Assembly (NCBI GenBank): GCA_916613615.1
Contig: OU744724.1
Span: 28,444,171 to 28,508,170 of the forward strand
Direction of reading: 5' to 3'
Source of the DNA: Steromphala cineraria
Taxonomy: Eukaryota; Mollusca; Gastropoda; Trochida; Trochidae
DNA: 64,000 nucleotides
Of the stretch, positions 48,701 to 59,219 are shown in pieces. A program made the translations under genes and the position numbers. A model generated the notes under the pieces. The model was given only the letters and a program-made list of their open reading frames with translations, ran no database searches and was not told the DNA's origin. Within the stretch, counting starts at the first letter, position 1. Every line of letters starts with the position of its first letter.

Positions 48701-51700
48701 TTTTTAATGACTTCACCATATATTGTGAATTGCTCCTTGCAATACGTACAATACATACAATACAAAAAAAACAATGAACATGGACAGTAATTCAATCAAT
48801 CAAATAGTAAATGACAAGTTGACCAAAATTTGTAAAAAGTGTCTATTTCTGAACTTATCTTAGCACAATATTTCGTTAAATGATAATACTGAGCAAGCTT
48901 GTGTCGCATGATCTTGAAGGTTAAGAAATAATATTTTCTTTAAATAACTCGGCGTTAGTCAACTTAAACTAACCAATGACAAAATAAACTTGACAAGAGT
49001 CGAAAACAACTAATAATTGTTTTGTGGTTATTAGGCTAACCGTGAAAATAATATTTGCTTTAAATAAGTTCCTTATACTAAAGATATAGTTACCACATAG
49101 TTTAAACATTTAGTAACGATAACCTAAGCCCCAAAGGCTTCGTATATAGCACATTCGTCGCCAGTATGTGCCACAGGGCCACAGGGCCACAGGGCCACAA
49201 AAGCTATAAATTATAATCCTCACTAGTCAAGGAGTCTGTACAAAAAGTTTCAAGCTTTCAAAACCTTATGCTTCTGGAGAAGGAGATGAAAATAGGTTTT
49301 AAGGACGTGACCCCTGTAGCCCTTATTATGGACCACAGGGCCACCAAAGCTACAATTATAATCCCCACTACTTTTGGAGCTGTACACAAAGTTTCAGCTT
49401 TCTAGGCGTTATACTTCTGGAGAAGTGCTTCTGTGCAAAGTTTACGGACGGACGAACGGAAGAACGGACGCTGGACACCATGCCATGCCATACGCCTAAC
49501 ATTTAATGAACAAAGGAAAAGACAAAGTGTAGCTGGATGTTGGCACTTTATAGAGAAATATTGTTAAATATATCTACGAAGCGTGACATTTAGGAACTTA
49601 TTTGCAATCCTCGTCCGAAATACATAATATCGAGATAACAATTACGTTATCTCTTCATCTCATGTCATGATATTTCACTGTTTCCTACACAACTCAAGGG
49701 CGGGTAATTTCAGTACAGATTTCCCTCATTAAGGGCTGGTTTACTGTAAAGCATTTTCCCCTGGATCACCGAGGATGGCTCTAAAGTAAGTCTCTATGAT
49801 TGGTAAAATACTACTGACCAGTTTCCGTGCCGCTGTGATGAAGTCGCGGAGTGCAGTCTTTACTGTTACCATTAACGTGTTTCTGTCGTCCTGTGCGACC
49901 CCCGAGTCAGTCTCAGTTTCTGGAGAAGCTGTTTTAATTCCTGTGGACGAAAAAGTATTGCATGGTAAATAAAGAAAGGTTAACATTGAGAAATGTTTTA
50001 GAAATGCGTCATTTTTATTATATGTTGTACAGTAAGAGACCTTTGCATGCCTACTGGAATAGATATTTGTCTTAACCTGACCATAAAATCATATGTAAAA
50101 TGTTCAGCATAAAAATCATGTTTAATCGTCAACTTTTTGAACTGTTTAATTGGGGAGTTTCATTTTAATTTACATTTGAAAATCTAAAACATAAAACTAA
50201 AGAGCCAGTGTATAAAAAAAATATAGAAAAGAAGTCATTGAAGTAAGTAAATATGATATGATGCAAATATTTCAACTCGAAACTCTCCACGGTCTTGATA
50301 ATTACCAAGCCCATCAAAAAGCTTACTGGACGTCCCGCAGTTAACGAAGATGATTAACAAATATATCACATGTTCATCCATATCTTCCCTGTTGTGGCAT
50401 GGTTATCAATGTTCTAATGTACTTTCCGAAGGCTGTTAATCACGTTGCCCCAAATGCTCCGTTCCATCTTTAAAGTGTGTTTCGCAAAGATTTATACTAT
50501 TGATGACATCGCATTCAGTGATGGGCCAAGCTTTAAGGTTACATGTATTTAAAACATATTAGGCAAGAAACGCCATCAAACTGAATATAGCAACCTATCA
50601 ATCACCCACCTGGCAGATGTTTCGGATAACCATAGAGAGGCACTGCTACGAGTACACACGTGACTGCTGAAATCTGGAAACTCAACCACCAAGCACCTAG
50701 CCAATTGGGATCTTTAGGATCAGTGGGGATGCTGAAAATATAAAAGTTGTAGTATGAGAAAAGCCAGATTTCTGGGAGAATTTTTTTTATCCATCATCAT
50801 TGTATGTCGTCATTGCATGTCAGTGTCAGCGTCATCACCATCACCACCATTATCATTATACCTGTCGTCATCATCATCATCATACTCATAATCGTCGTCG
50901 TTGTCATTATCACCATCATCATCATCGTCGTCGTCGTCAAAATCATTATAATCATCATTATTATACCACTTAAAGGCTCAGCACTGAGCAGGATGAAGAT
51001 ATTTCAGAACCCGGATTATGAAAGGTTCTTTAGGCCTTCTGGGTAGGTTAACCGGCATGAATGAGGTAATTTGATAAGATAACAGTCCTTGTCGTGTTCT
51101 GACGTCAAGTAAGAGAATGTTTCATAGGATAGGTGACTGGTCCAACACCTTAAGAGAACCCCAACCAGCTCCTGGTCATGTGTGATGTAGACTTCCAGTT
51201 GATGAAGTTACTGTAGCAACTTAATATTGTAAAACGTTGTTATTTTATCAATGGAATCGCTGTCTTCAAAGCGTCTATATGGAGTATCGTTTTCCAAACA
51301 GTCACGTCGGCCAATGTTGCCTTTGTGTTCTTTTGGTACTGATCATTGATTGTCGACGGTTCAGTAGATACACGGAAGATTTGTTAAAAACTGCAAAGTC
51401 CAATCTAAACTTTATTAATAAAAGGCATCTCAAATTATATATGTTTGCACTTGTTTATTGTCGATTGCATGCATGATCAAACGATACGTCATGAGATGAA
51501 TAAATGCGTTTAAACACACAAAATTGCAAGGAAGATGACTCCAAAGAGAAAAATTTAGAGTTATCAGGATGAATATTATAGATGAACAAGGAAGAAGTCT
51601 TATTTATTATAGGGGTTCGACGTTTCTATGTCAATACTAACCCGGTTCTTAATTAAAATCCTGCAATTATGAAACTGGAAGATCCCCAAGACTTATAAGG

Positions 51701-54700
51701 ATGACCGTTATCTATACATGCAGTCTTTTTTTGCTTTAAAGCGAGGGATCGTTACCATTCAACTCTATTCTTCTCCTGTGGTCTTAAACCAAGATGGTCA
51801 CCGCTTATTGCACGTGCTCAGGTGGTAAGTTTCGTAAACATAGGTGTTCAAGTAACTTATTCTTTTGTAAACAAGTACAAATGATAAGTCCTTTGTTTTC
51901 AAAAGTAATAATATGTCTTTTAACAAAATATATTTACAAATGTTTTTTGCCGAAACCCGGGATCGAACCCGCTAACCACTATAGTATACACAAACAAGAT
52001 CCGCTGATATCAGGAAGATATTTTAATGAACAAATGATTAATGATGTTTTAAATGGATTTAATTAAGTTAGGGATAAACGTTTGAATGCTACTAATGCTG
52101 CTGCTGAAACCATATTTTATTTGATTTTGAAATGAAAGCTTTATCTTGTGTATTGTGTGCGGATTTTTACACTGGGTATTTTTTCTGAATATTACGTTTG
52201 CATGTACATTTCAACGTGCTGCACGTGCGGCAGGAATTTCTCAAGCTTTTGCACCTACAAAATGTAGATACTGTTTGACTCACTAGGATCGTCATTGACA
52301 TTATGGCTATAATATTAACATCATACTTAGCTTCTATTATTTTACTTAATGATTACTTTATTTTTAGACTTAGGTTTTTCGTTCTGAAATTACTATTTGA
52401 TTGTTAAATTGGTAAGTCAGTTACCAAGCTCGTTTGGTAACTCTAACATCAAGACCATCTTACTTTGCCTGATCACTCTTGTCGAAGTCCACATAGACAT
52501 GGTCAAGTATATATCCACTGGCCAGACCATTCACTGCTGCACCCACCGAGGAAGCAGCATAGGATATACCTGAAATTATTCAATTTACATGTATATGTGA
52601 TAGAATATTTCATATGTTTATAAGTTATTGTAAAATAAGTTATTTGTAAAAAAGCATATGACATTTATTGTATATATATATTATGATGTTCCAGTTGTCG
52701 TGCTTTTCTGGCGAATAATACGTGAGAAAGTACATTTATATTGATTGCTTTCATTTATTATATTTTCGCCCTAAATAATTATGATTTATTAGAATTGGGG
52801 ACAAAAAGGGCCATAGTCCGGGAACATACGAATAGAAGAAATCAAGATGTTTATCAAAGTTTGTGAGGTTTTTTCTATTAAATAAAAGATACCATGAAAA
52901 TAGTATATCATGACATGCATCGTATCGAATCGTATCGTTCTTTATATTGTGAAACGCGGACATTTCTGTATCGTCATACCGCTACAACCATTTGTTAATT
53001 TACCTATGTAGACCGCTGAAGACGGATACACTGCATTTTCATCCAGGTAGGCTGTGCCAAGGGTGAAGAGAGGAGTGGTCCCGAAGCCCCGGAGTAGCTC
53101 CCCGACAACAAGGATAGCGTAGTTGGTGTAGTGGGTCCCTGAAGCTGAGCTACTGCTGCTGGTGTTGCTGGGTAGATGAGCTTGTAGTGGACAGATGTCT
53201 AGACTTGTTGCATTCATCTTGTTCTCAGAAATTTCTGCAATACAGAGTTGTTTATTTTATACTTAGCTCGGTGACCTCAGAGATACACAGGGACATGTAT
53301 CCCTTAAAACAGCGTTAGATAGAGATGTATACTAATAGACCCCACCCTACTTCTATATAGTAGTAGGAAAGGCTTTAACATATACGTCTTTCTAAGGCTG
53401 TTTTTCAGCGATACATATCTGTGTAGAGATATATGTGTATGTATATGGACCAGGGACATTTTACTGAATAAAATTGTAGCCTGTTTATCTGTTTATCATA
53501 TTCTGTACAATGAAGTTGTCACATATTCAAAGAATCGTGAACGTCATCATTTGAAATAATCTACATATATAGTTTTTATGTGAATCTTTTACAAGTTTAA
53601 GATACCCTTGTTTTTAATGGAGGAATTATGTGCAGAGAAATACAAGAATATCATTAGAAACCGTTGTACCTTTAGTAATAATGTTGTTATAGCGTTTGGT
53701 GGATTTAAGCAGTAAGGATTATGATTAATGTCGGAAACAGTTTAATGACAATTCACTTCTTCTGCATTACGTTACACAGAATATAGTTATAACCTGCGAT
53801 GCAGCAAATTAAGATGGTACTTCTAAGATTAACTTTACTTTATCATGCTCAAGTAATAGTTGCCCAAAATTGTTTTGCATACGTAAGTATATAAGTTACA
53901 TATAACACCTTTATATATAAAAGATAAAAAAATTTTATTTCGGTGTCACACATCTGTAAATTCAATATTAGACACCTTATACACCTTTTAAATCAAATAA
54001 AAGTTCTAACAAAGTTTTTTTTTATCTACCTACCATTGATGACAGCTCTATCAATGTAGTGTGGAATACAGACAACGAATGAGCCGATGCCATACACAAA
54101 TGCTCCGACAGCCACGCCTCTAGCCATGTTCAGTTTGGTTCCAATGTAACTGACGAAGAGCATGACGCTAAGACCGCCAATATCCTGACAGCTCCCAAGC
54201 AATGCCGCCATCTTGCTGGTGAGGCCAAACTGTTTCTCTAGATGAGGAACACTTGGTCCCATGGAGGCAAAGGTCCAGGCGAATATCAGAATCACCGTCC
54301 ATACCAAGAAAGCTGGCAGATTGTTCATTAACTGCAGACATCTACAAAGAAAGTGAAGTAGTGGGTATTAAATGGACTGTAGCTTTCTCTAGGAGTGGAA
54401 CACTTGGTCGCATGGAAAAAAAGGTCCATGCAAATATCAGGATCACCGTCCATACCAGGAAAGCTGGCAGATTGTTCATAACCTGCAGACATCTACAAAG
54501 AAAGGAAGTAGTGGGTATTAACTGGACTCTAGCATTTCTTGATGAAAAACACCTGGTCCCATGGACACAAAGTTCCAGGCAAATATCAGAATCACCGTCC
54601 ATACCAATAAAGCTGGGAGATTGTTCATTAACTGCAAACATCTAAACAGAAAGTGAAGAAGCATATAAAAAGGGGCTGTAGCTTTCTCCAGATGAGGAAC

Positions 54701-57700
54701 ACTGGATACCATGAATGCAAATGTCCAGGGCCTCCTTTCACAAAGCCACCTTAACTAAGGTTAACCTTAACTCCCACTCTTTAACATTACACTAAGGCTA
54801 CCTTAGTGACTCACGATCACGTTAGAGCTTTGTGAAAGCAGGCCCAGGCGAATATTGGGATCACCGTCCATACCAAGAAAGCTGGAAGATTGTTCATAAC
54901 CTGCAAACATCTACAATGAAAGGAAAGTAAACTGCCAGGCAGAAGAAAACACACTTCAGTTGAATTCATCGTATGTAAAAAAAATTCATTTACAAATATG
55001 TAGATATTTGGATGTCGTATTCTCAAACTGATAAGGAACAGAATGCAAAGAATACTTTTAAGTGTTTTGTGTGTGTTCTTTTTTCCAAATGAAATTTTAT
55101 GTTAAAAGAGAGGTTTTTCACAATGTGAATTTAACGGATCATCAGTATGACACTCTGAAGATGATACATTTGGCATAAATCTATATCAACGAGGCAATTT
55201 TGAAAAAGTTGCTCGAAACTCTGCAGTTTATAATGTCGTTTAGATCTTCTTGATTACTGCCCTTGGTAGTTGTAACATCGTCAATCAATTTGAAATTAAA
55301 AAAAAAAAAAGTTTTTTGGTTTTTTTTAAGCTATGGCAGGAACAGGCAACACTACAGGTAAAATCCGTACACCATTTGAAATTCATATCTCAAATATTCA
55401 ACTGTGGCTCGATTTTTTATATGTTTAGCAAAAACTACCAAATAAAGCTTTCAGCAAATTACATCAGTGTCAGACATTCACAGCTGTCATTATATTTTAT
55501 TTGACATGCTATTCAATTATACTAAACAGTATATTAGAAGTAGTGTAGTCACCTTGGAGTACATCGTCCAAATCCGTAGAGTCTGTCTTGGTCCTGAATA
55601 GAAGGAAACAATCATGTTTAATAGATATAGTCTACATGTACGTAGGTCCTAATCATAAAGGAAACATCAACTTCAATGGGAATAGTCTACATATGCGTAA
55701 GTCTTTTTCATAAAAGAATCAATCAACGTAAATATGAATAGTATGTTTTGAATGAAAATTTTGAAGATGATAAATAAGTCATCATCAGTTTTATATTGCG
55801 CTTTGAGCATGCACATTGTGTATGGATATAGCGCTTAAAAATAAGTTTTTTCCCTATTGTTTTACGCCATTTGCAAAACATTTTCATTTATCGTAAAGTA
55901 TGATTTATGTAAGAACAACCTCTAAAAATAAATAATCATTCATGCCATTGTAAACTCTCTCCTACCTATATTAATTACAATAATAACATATTCTGATCAC
56001 CAATATATTAAACGAGTTATATTCATTGATTTTGGATAAAACTGATTGACAGTTTCAATTTCAATGAAACAAAATTATTAATACGTATGTGCTTCACCTT
56101 TTCTAAATGTAATGGTTGAGGCCTGTCCTGTATATTAAATTCTCCGTGTTCCTCTGTGTTTTCATTTGGACACTAAAACATAAGAATGTCAAGATAACGG
56201 ATTATCAAGATAACAAATTGATATAAAGTTACAGTATCTTGACCATGACAAGAAGTAACGTTATATAGAAACATAAATATGATATAAATATATATTGAGG
56301 TGAACATAACTTACCATATTCAATAACAAAATGGAAACATGATAAAAGGATAGACTCTATTCTCTTGCCAATTTTGATGTGCGTGAAGACATCGTTACGG
56401 AATCAGGCAACAAAACAATCCATCTGGTCCTTACCCGTACGGATTGTTTATAACCTCTTTCTCATCTCTGCAAAAACTTAAGTTTTGATTAACTATGTTT
56501 TGATAATGGGGAACTAATTATACTTATACTTAATATTAATCAGATTTAAAAATGAGATAAATAGAATTGAAGTTTTCAATGAATTAAGATAAATGTAAAT
56601 ATATAAAAGCAAATATTAAAAAAATTATTGACGGCTGATGGTATTTTTGGGCCAAAAATGTATTATTTGTTTTGGGTTTTTTTTTAATTAAGAAAATACG
56701 ATCTTCACAAAAATAATTTATGATAGTTAAAAGTAATAAAAATCATAATGACACGCATCTTATTTCTTACACTCGTGATCTTATATACTTATATAATCAA
56801 ATTGCATTTAAATAATTTTTGAGTGAATGCTTGTTGTATACTTAAAGATGAAATAATGTCATGCAAGGATCGTATTCATTGACTAGGATTTAAAAAGATC
56901 ATCTTGACATTCGATTGAAACGATATAAGAAATAAAGTCAGATATATTTATGCAACCTTTTTTCCCAATCTGGTTAAAACAGGCGGTAATGTATACGTCC
57001 AATGCGCGGAAATGAACCTATGAAAAAAAACATGGCTGATCATTTTGAATCGGGCGTCGTTCAGATTTATATTGCATTTTGCACAATATAGCTCGGATAT
57101 AAATGCCAATAATGTAATGTATGACTTATGGGATATAAACATTTTGGCTAGTTATAACTAGATTGCCCGATTCTAACAGCTAGTTTTACCTAGATTGTCA
57201 TATTCAAGGAGATCAGTAAAAAAATATTTTACTCATTTAGTAAGTCGATACTCAATGTCACATTGCCTGCATAGATATAATATATCATATACTTCGATAG
57301 ACATGCTCGTATACGCCGAGTGTCCAGAAACCGGGTCAAACAAGTGCTCAAACACATCGTGCTGTACATGCCACTGAGCAAAGCCCGCCAGCCTTTCGTT
57401 TATGTTTACATTGTATGAAATATCACTGTATCCTGTGTCCACAACAAAATATATTTCCAAGTTGTAAACATACAATACGTGTGTATACCTACGGTTCAAG
57501 CTTAAGATCTTGATATATTCCATATTTACATCATTCTGACACCTATTTTTACCGTAATGTTTACTTAACCCCTCGTCGACATCTGTAAGTTTATATCACA
57601 CAACTAGCCTACCCAATGTTTAATTATAGATTTTACTTTCTTCCTTTACCCGTGACATAGAATGAGTACACATACAAGAGTTATATGTGTTACTTGTTAA

Positions 57701-58007
57701 AACCAATATGAAACAAAAGAGGTAATTGAAATTTAAGATGTTTCGATGAAGTCTGTTTCCTTTTCAAATTTTCTCATTTAAAAAAGGAGGATTTAAATGG
57801 TTATGTTTATGTCATGTGTATTTTAGGTCACACTCTCATAATGTGTGAACATTATTTTTCAAGTAACAAGGGGAGTTTACTTCGTCATGCTTTCAATTCT
57901 GTTCAACCTACCCTTTGTTCTTCGCCTGTGTCTTCATCGTTGTCGGGCAGAAGTGTGTACGACCCATCCCCCTCGCTCCTGAACAGGGTCAGTCGTATTC
58001 TCGACAT
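42448..58007 (-). CDS. SLCO: organic anion transporting polypeptide (OATP/SLCO family), 14 coding exons, 693 aa
   Basis: The protein is a 12-TM plasma-membrane transporter of the major facilitator type. The OATP family moves bulky organic anions such as bile-salt, steroid and prostanoid conjugates; the substrate here is unknown. The coding sequence (2082 bp) joins 58007-57912, 56172-56098, 55593-55553, 54341-54034, 53234-53004, 52569-52464, 50731-50610, 49940-49819, 48541-48403, 46386-46191, 45278-45131, 44730-44558, 43221-43157 and 42707-42448. Every junction is GT-AG and every phase agrees. Diagnostic features are the family signature as DPNWLGAWW (residues 293-301; the usual Arg is Asn), the large extracellular Kazal-type loop with ten Cys (488-556), and RPFALGVQWIVMRLLG near the end. 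Its length equals the family norm. The YGFG-RCTPRCLQ N-terminus resembles the SLCO4 group, but the subtype is not certain. The gene carries three partial duplications at exon edges, described separately. Confidence 0.93.
43157..43221 (-). CDS. SLCO: OATP exon 13
   Basis: 65 bp reading CVDQNLRPFALGVQWIVMRL, the conserved segment before TM11 (R-FALG-Q---RLLG). Confidence 0.92.
43461..43824 (-). repeat. TTAA-flanked MITE in an OATP intron
   Basis: Complete minus-orientation copy with TTAA at 43461-43464 and 43821-43824. It lies in the intron between exons 12 and 13, about 240 bp from the exon 13 acceptor. Confidence 0.9.
44091..44303 (+). mobile_element. 5'-truncated LINE, 3' end
   Basis: The plus strand reads YVAPVLWNALPLNIKLSPSL then DAFKTALKTHLFKKAFN and a stop. 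This is the classic C-terminus of CR1/L2-like reverse transcriptases. It is followed by a short 3' UTR and a terminal (ATC)n run at 44286-44302, typical of such LINE tails. It sits antisense in the intron between OATP exons 12 and 13. Confidence 0.75.
44558..44730 (-). CDS. SLCO: OATP exon 12 (end of Kazal loop, TM10)
   Basis: IYTDCSCIKMSGFEPDQTAR then AGRCVLGC supplies the last four loop cysteines. A membrane segment follows (FTFLMVFLAVMSI). Confidence 0.93.
45131..45278 (-). CDS. SLCO: OATP exon 11 (Kazal-like loop)
   Basis: NFTGNLIDECQGQCRCEGHP then FNPVCGADDKVYYSPCHAGC, a Kazal-type extracellular domain. I chose the acceptor ATTTAG at 45279 over TTACAG because only it keeps phase, and it adds the sequon NFT. 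A second sequon, NNT, lies near its end. Donor GTATGT. Confidence 0.9.
45451..45617. repeat. palindromic MITE in an OATP intron
   Basis: The left arm AGTATAGCAAGATGT...GTCGCGTCAGCCGGCC is mirrored at the right (inverted AGTATAGCAAGATGTGGTTG then CGGGTCACGTCAGCCGACC). Arms are about 45 bp, total 167 bp. An additional partial 'catcttgctatat' lies at 45759-45771. Confidence 0.75.
46191..46386 (-). CDS. SLCO: OATP exon 10 (TM8-TM9)
   Basis: AKAIFSGFAFIVGGAIIRHF then a second hydrophobic stretch (LSFVLSVVSALLGLSLLA). Donor GTAAGT, phase 2. Confidence 0.92.
46535..46612 (+). repeat. LINE 3' tail fragment
   Basis: GCGCTTTGAGCATACTTCAG then GGCGCTATAAAAGCATTCTT and a (ATT)-rich end. This is a common LINE 3' terminal pattern; a sibling lies at 55795-55845. 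It is intronic in OATP, antisense. Confidence 0.55.
47053..47290 (+). repeat. old, diverged relative of the TTAA MITE
   Basis: It starts TTAAAGGGAAAGTAGCAACT and keeps GTCGGCCATTTGAAAGTGAA then CACCTTTTGGTCAGTTTCGG, parallel to the family's GGCCGCCAATGG and GTGTTCACAC blocks in mixed orientation. Much older than the other copies. Confidence 0.5.
47321..48477 (-). repeat. 80-bp array of exon 9 end plus its splice donor (about 14.5 copies)
   Basis: The native unit (48398-48477) is the last 66 bases of OATP exon 9 plus the first intron bases. It repeats every 80 bp down to 47321. On the minus strand a donor recurs at 48402 and every 80 bp to 47362: 14 in all, 13 as GTGAGC and one (near 47442) as GTGTGT. 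Reading past the first donor meets a stop after 17 codons (LGEHFRSSPLNISPKCTT then TGA), so only use of the first donor gives the full transporter. Unit differences are few, which implies recent expansion or homogenisation. Confidence 0.95.
48403..48541 (-). CDS. SLCO: OATP exon 9 (TM7)
   Basis: It reads LTNAEFLVLNVATAMMTCAA, then FKYLTQMYDLSFQVTGYIL. The donor is GTGAGC at 48402, phase 1, and it joins exon 10 as YILAAKAIF. The last 66 bases plus 14 intron bases form the unit of the 80-bp array downstream. Confidence 0.92.
49165..49430. repeat. two-copy tandem repeat in an OATP intron
   Basis: Two diverged units of about 150 bp, each with ACAGGGCCAC, then AAAGCTA, TATAATCC-CACTA, TGTAC--AAAGTTTC and TATGCTTCTGGAGAAG or a close variant. 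The first is preceded by a triplicated CACAGGGC. Confidence 0.7.
49819..49940 (-). CDS. SLCO: OATP exon 8
   Basis: Central cytoplasmic loop, hydrophilic, ending LRDFITAARKL. I chose the donor GTCAGT at 49818 over the longer open frame, because only this end joins in phase to exon 9 (KL-LTNAEF) and matches the family pattern. Confidence 0.85.
50610..50731 (-). CDS. SLCO: OATP exon 7 (family signature)
   Basis: It carries DPNWLGAWWLSF, the OATP superfamily signature at the outer edge of TM6, then a hydrophobic segment and PLYGYPKHLPG. Acceptor TTTTCAG, donor GTGGGT. Confidence 0.95.
50828..50965 (+). repeat. CAT/CGT-rich microsatellite
   Basis: Imperfect runs of CATCAT, ATTATC and CGTCGT. It lies less than 100 bp upstream (minus strand) of the acceptor of OATP exon 7, so on the transcript it is a purine-rich, GAT-rich tract. 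Confidence 0.9.
51946..51985 (-). repeat. tRNA-like SINE fragment
   Basis: The minus strand reads AGTGGTTAGCGGGTTCGATC then CCGGG, a B box with its arm. The rest of a tRNA is absent. It lies in the intron between OATP exons 6 and 7. Confidence 0.4.
52464..52569 (-). CDS. SLCO: OATP exon 6
   Basis: It reads ISYAASSVGAAVNGLASGYI then LDHVYVDF, matching the TM5 region of OATPs (G---GF--G---L--YVDF). Acceptor ATTTCAG, donor GTAAGA, phase 2. Confidence 0.92.
53004..53234 (-). CDS. SLCO: OATP exon 5
   Basis: It encodes an extracellular Ser-rich loop with a possible N-glycosylation site (SNTS), then TM4 with LLRGFGTTPLFTLGTAYLDE, a well conserved OATP segment (LG-x-YxDE). Confidence 0.92.
54034..54341 (-). 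CDS. SLCO: OATP exon 4 (TM1-TM3)
   Basis: It begins RCLQLMNNLPAFLVW and encodes the first membrane segments, with GLTSKMAALLGSCQDIGGLS between TM1 and TM2. Its 5' part and the acceptor are repeated three more times upstream, but only this copy continues through TM2-TM3 to a donor (GTAGGT). Confidence 0.9.
54346..54930 (-). repeat. three upstream partial copies of OATP exon 4
   Basis: The first part of exon 4 (CLQ-MNNLPA-LVWTVI-IFAW) with its acceptor (TTTCTTTGTAG or variants) and about 40 intron bases occurs three more times in the preceding intron, with units of roughly 145 bp. The copies end in intron-like sequence instead of TM2, so they look non-functional, but each keeps a plausible acceptor. 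The copy farthest from the real exon is split by a small MITE. Confidence 0.9.
54729..54843. repeat. 115-bp MITE inside an exon 4 copy
   Basis: The left end GGCCTCCTTTCACAAAGC and the inverted right end GGCCTGCTTTCACAAAGC differ at one position. CCAG flanks both sides (54725-54728 and 54843-54847 region). The sister copies show the uninterrupted site. Confidence 0.8.
55553..55593 (-). CDS. SLCO: OATP exon 3 (residues 58-71)
   Basis: 41-bp micro-exon reading DQDRLYGFGRCTP, with acceptor TTCAG and donor GTGACT, ending in phase 2. Confidence 0.8.
55795..55845 (+). repeat. LINE 3' tail fragment
   Basis: TATTGCGCTTTGAGCATGCA then GGATATAGCGCTTAAAAATA, the same tail type as 46535-46612. Confidence 0.5.
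56098..56172 (-). CDS. SLCO: OATP exon 2 (residues 33-57)
   Basis: 25 codons of hydrophilic cytoplasmic sequence (CPNENTEEHGEF...LHLEK). Phase 0 at both ends. Confidence 0.75.
57912..58007 (-). CDS. SLCO: OATP exon 1 (residues 1-32)
   Basis: Start codon at 58007, MSRIRLTLFRSEGDG, an acidic cytoplasmic N-terminus. Donor GTAGGT at 57911, phase 0. No upstream in-frame Met was needed. The promoter was not recognised. Confidence 0.75.
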
Positions 58008-59219
58008 TGCAGCCCAAATCTGCTTACATATTGGGTTAACCTCATAATGTAATCCTTAGCCTCTCTGGGTCAGAATGCACACAGCAATATGAGTCTACTC
58101 TAGCACATGACGTACTTTAGCCCATGTTGACCTTGTTCAATGAAAAGCTCCATGTGGAAATGGGTCACTCATTCACAGGAAACTACTCGAGCGCTCCTAG
58201 ACTAATATTTAGGCTTTGAAATATATTTACAAAATAATGAAACTTCTTTTCCGTGTTCTTATTTCTTCATCTTCTGTAAATTCAGTTTATCAAAATTGGA
58301 TGAAAAAATCCTAGACTATTAAGGCTCCTGTTTTATACACCGTGATAGAGCGCTTCAACGACAACTCTGTGTCAACATATCGTTTAATGTTACAAGTCAA
58401 CATCCGTATATTTATATTTCATTTGGTTTAACCATTTGCATATAAACGTTCATTTATCAAACGTTGAAGTATATTAAAAGTTATATTGAAAAACAACAAA
58501 CGATGTGTGTTTATGAAAACTATTTCCCCGAATTCATCATTTGATGTTATATGCGTTTCTGGTTGAAAAATAACCAATCAATCATGAATTACTGAGTGAA
58601 TATATGTGATTGTTGATTCTTCCATGACAAATCACTAGTGTGAATGTGTATGTGAAGTGATCAGCATTAAATACTTTTGCCGTTTTCTGTGAAGCTTCGG
58701 AAACCTTTGTCATATGTAAAAGTTGATTCATGAATTTATTCAGGCCAGAAAATGAAATATACAAGCAAGCTATTGAGTTTCCACAATTCAATAAACGAAA
58801 AAAACGTATTCAGTATACGGAATTGAAGCACATGTGTAGTTATTACTTTTAAATCGAACGGCAATTCTCCCATTCCTTGAGCGCGAGACACAAACATCAT
58901 GATACTTCGTGCCGTAAGGTAATATTCAAGGGTCATTTTGTAGTAGATGTAAAGACTATATTGCAATAAAGATTAAAAAAAAAAAAACCATGCTATTGCC
59001 GTGATGCCCTTAAGCAAAAAAAAATAAATAAAGAAGCCTTTTTTTAGGTCTAGAAAATAGATGCCTTAACTCCAATATTGTTCAGGGCTCCATTTTATTT
59101 CATTTTGAATAAAAAATCAAAATAATATAAAAAGTAAACTAGAAAATTGGTGTTCATGGGACACAGATGCCCCGGCTAATAAAAAAGCCTTCAATGTTTT
59201 CAACCATAGAATTTAAAAC
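58008..59219. other. upstream region of the OATP gene
   Basis: It should contain the promoter and 5' UTR, but no TATA box or known site could be assigned with confidence. No other gene was recognised. Confidence 0.4.

Noticed and set aside
49741..49818. longer version of OATP exon 8
   Set aside because: The frame stays open past 49819, but the longer end (donor GTAAAC) would put exon 9 out of phase and does not fit the family alignment.
50804..51046. 80-codon hydrophobic frame (Ile/Val runs)
   Set aside because: It is the translation of a CAT/CGT microsatellite.
57233..57523. 96-codon minus-strand frame in OATP intron 1 as an extra exon or gene
   Set aside because: No recognisable motif. 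Exons 1 and 2 join in phase without it.
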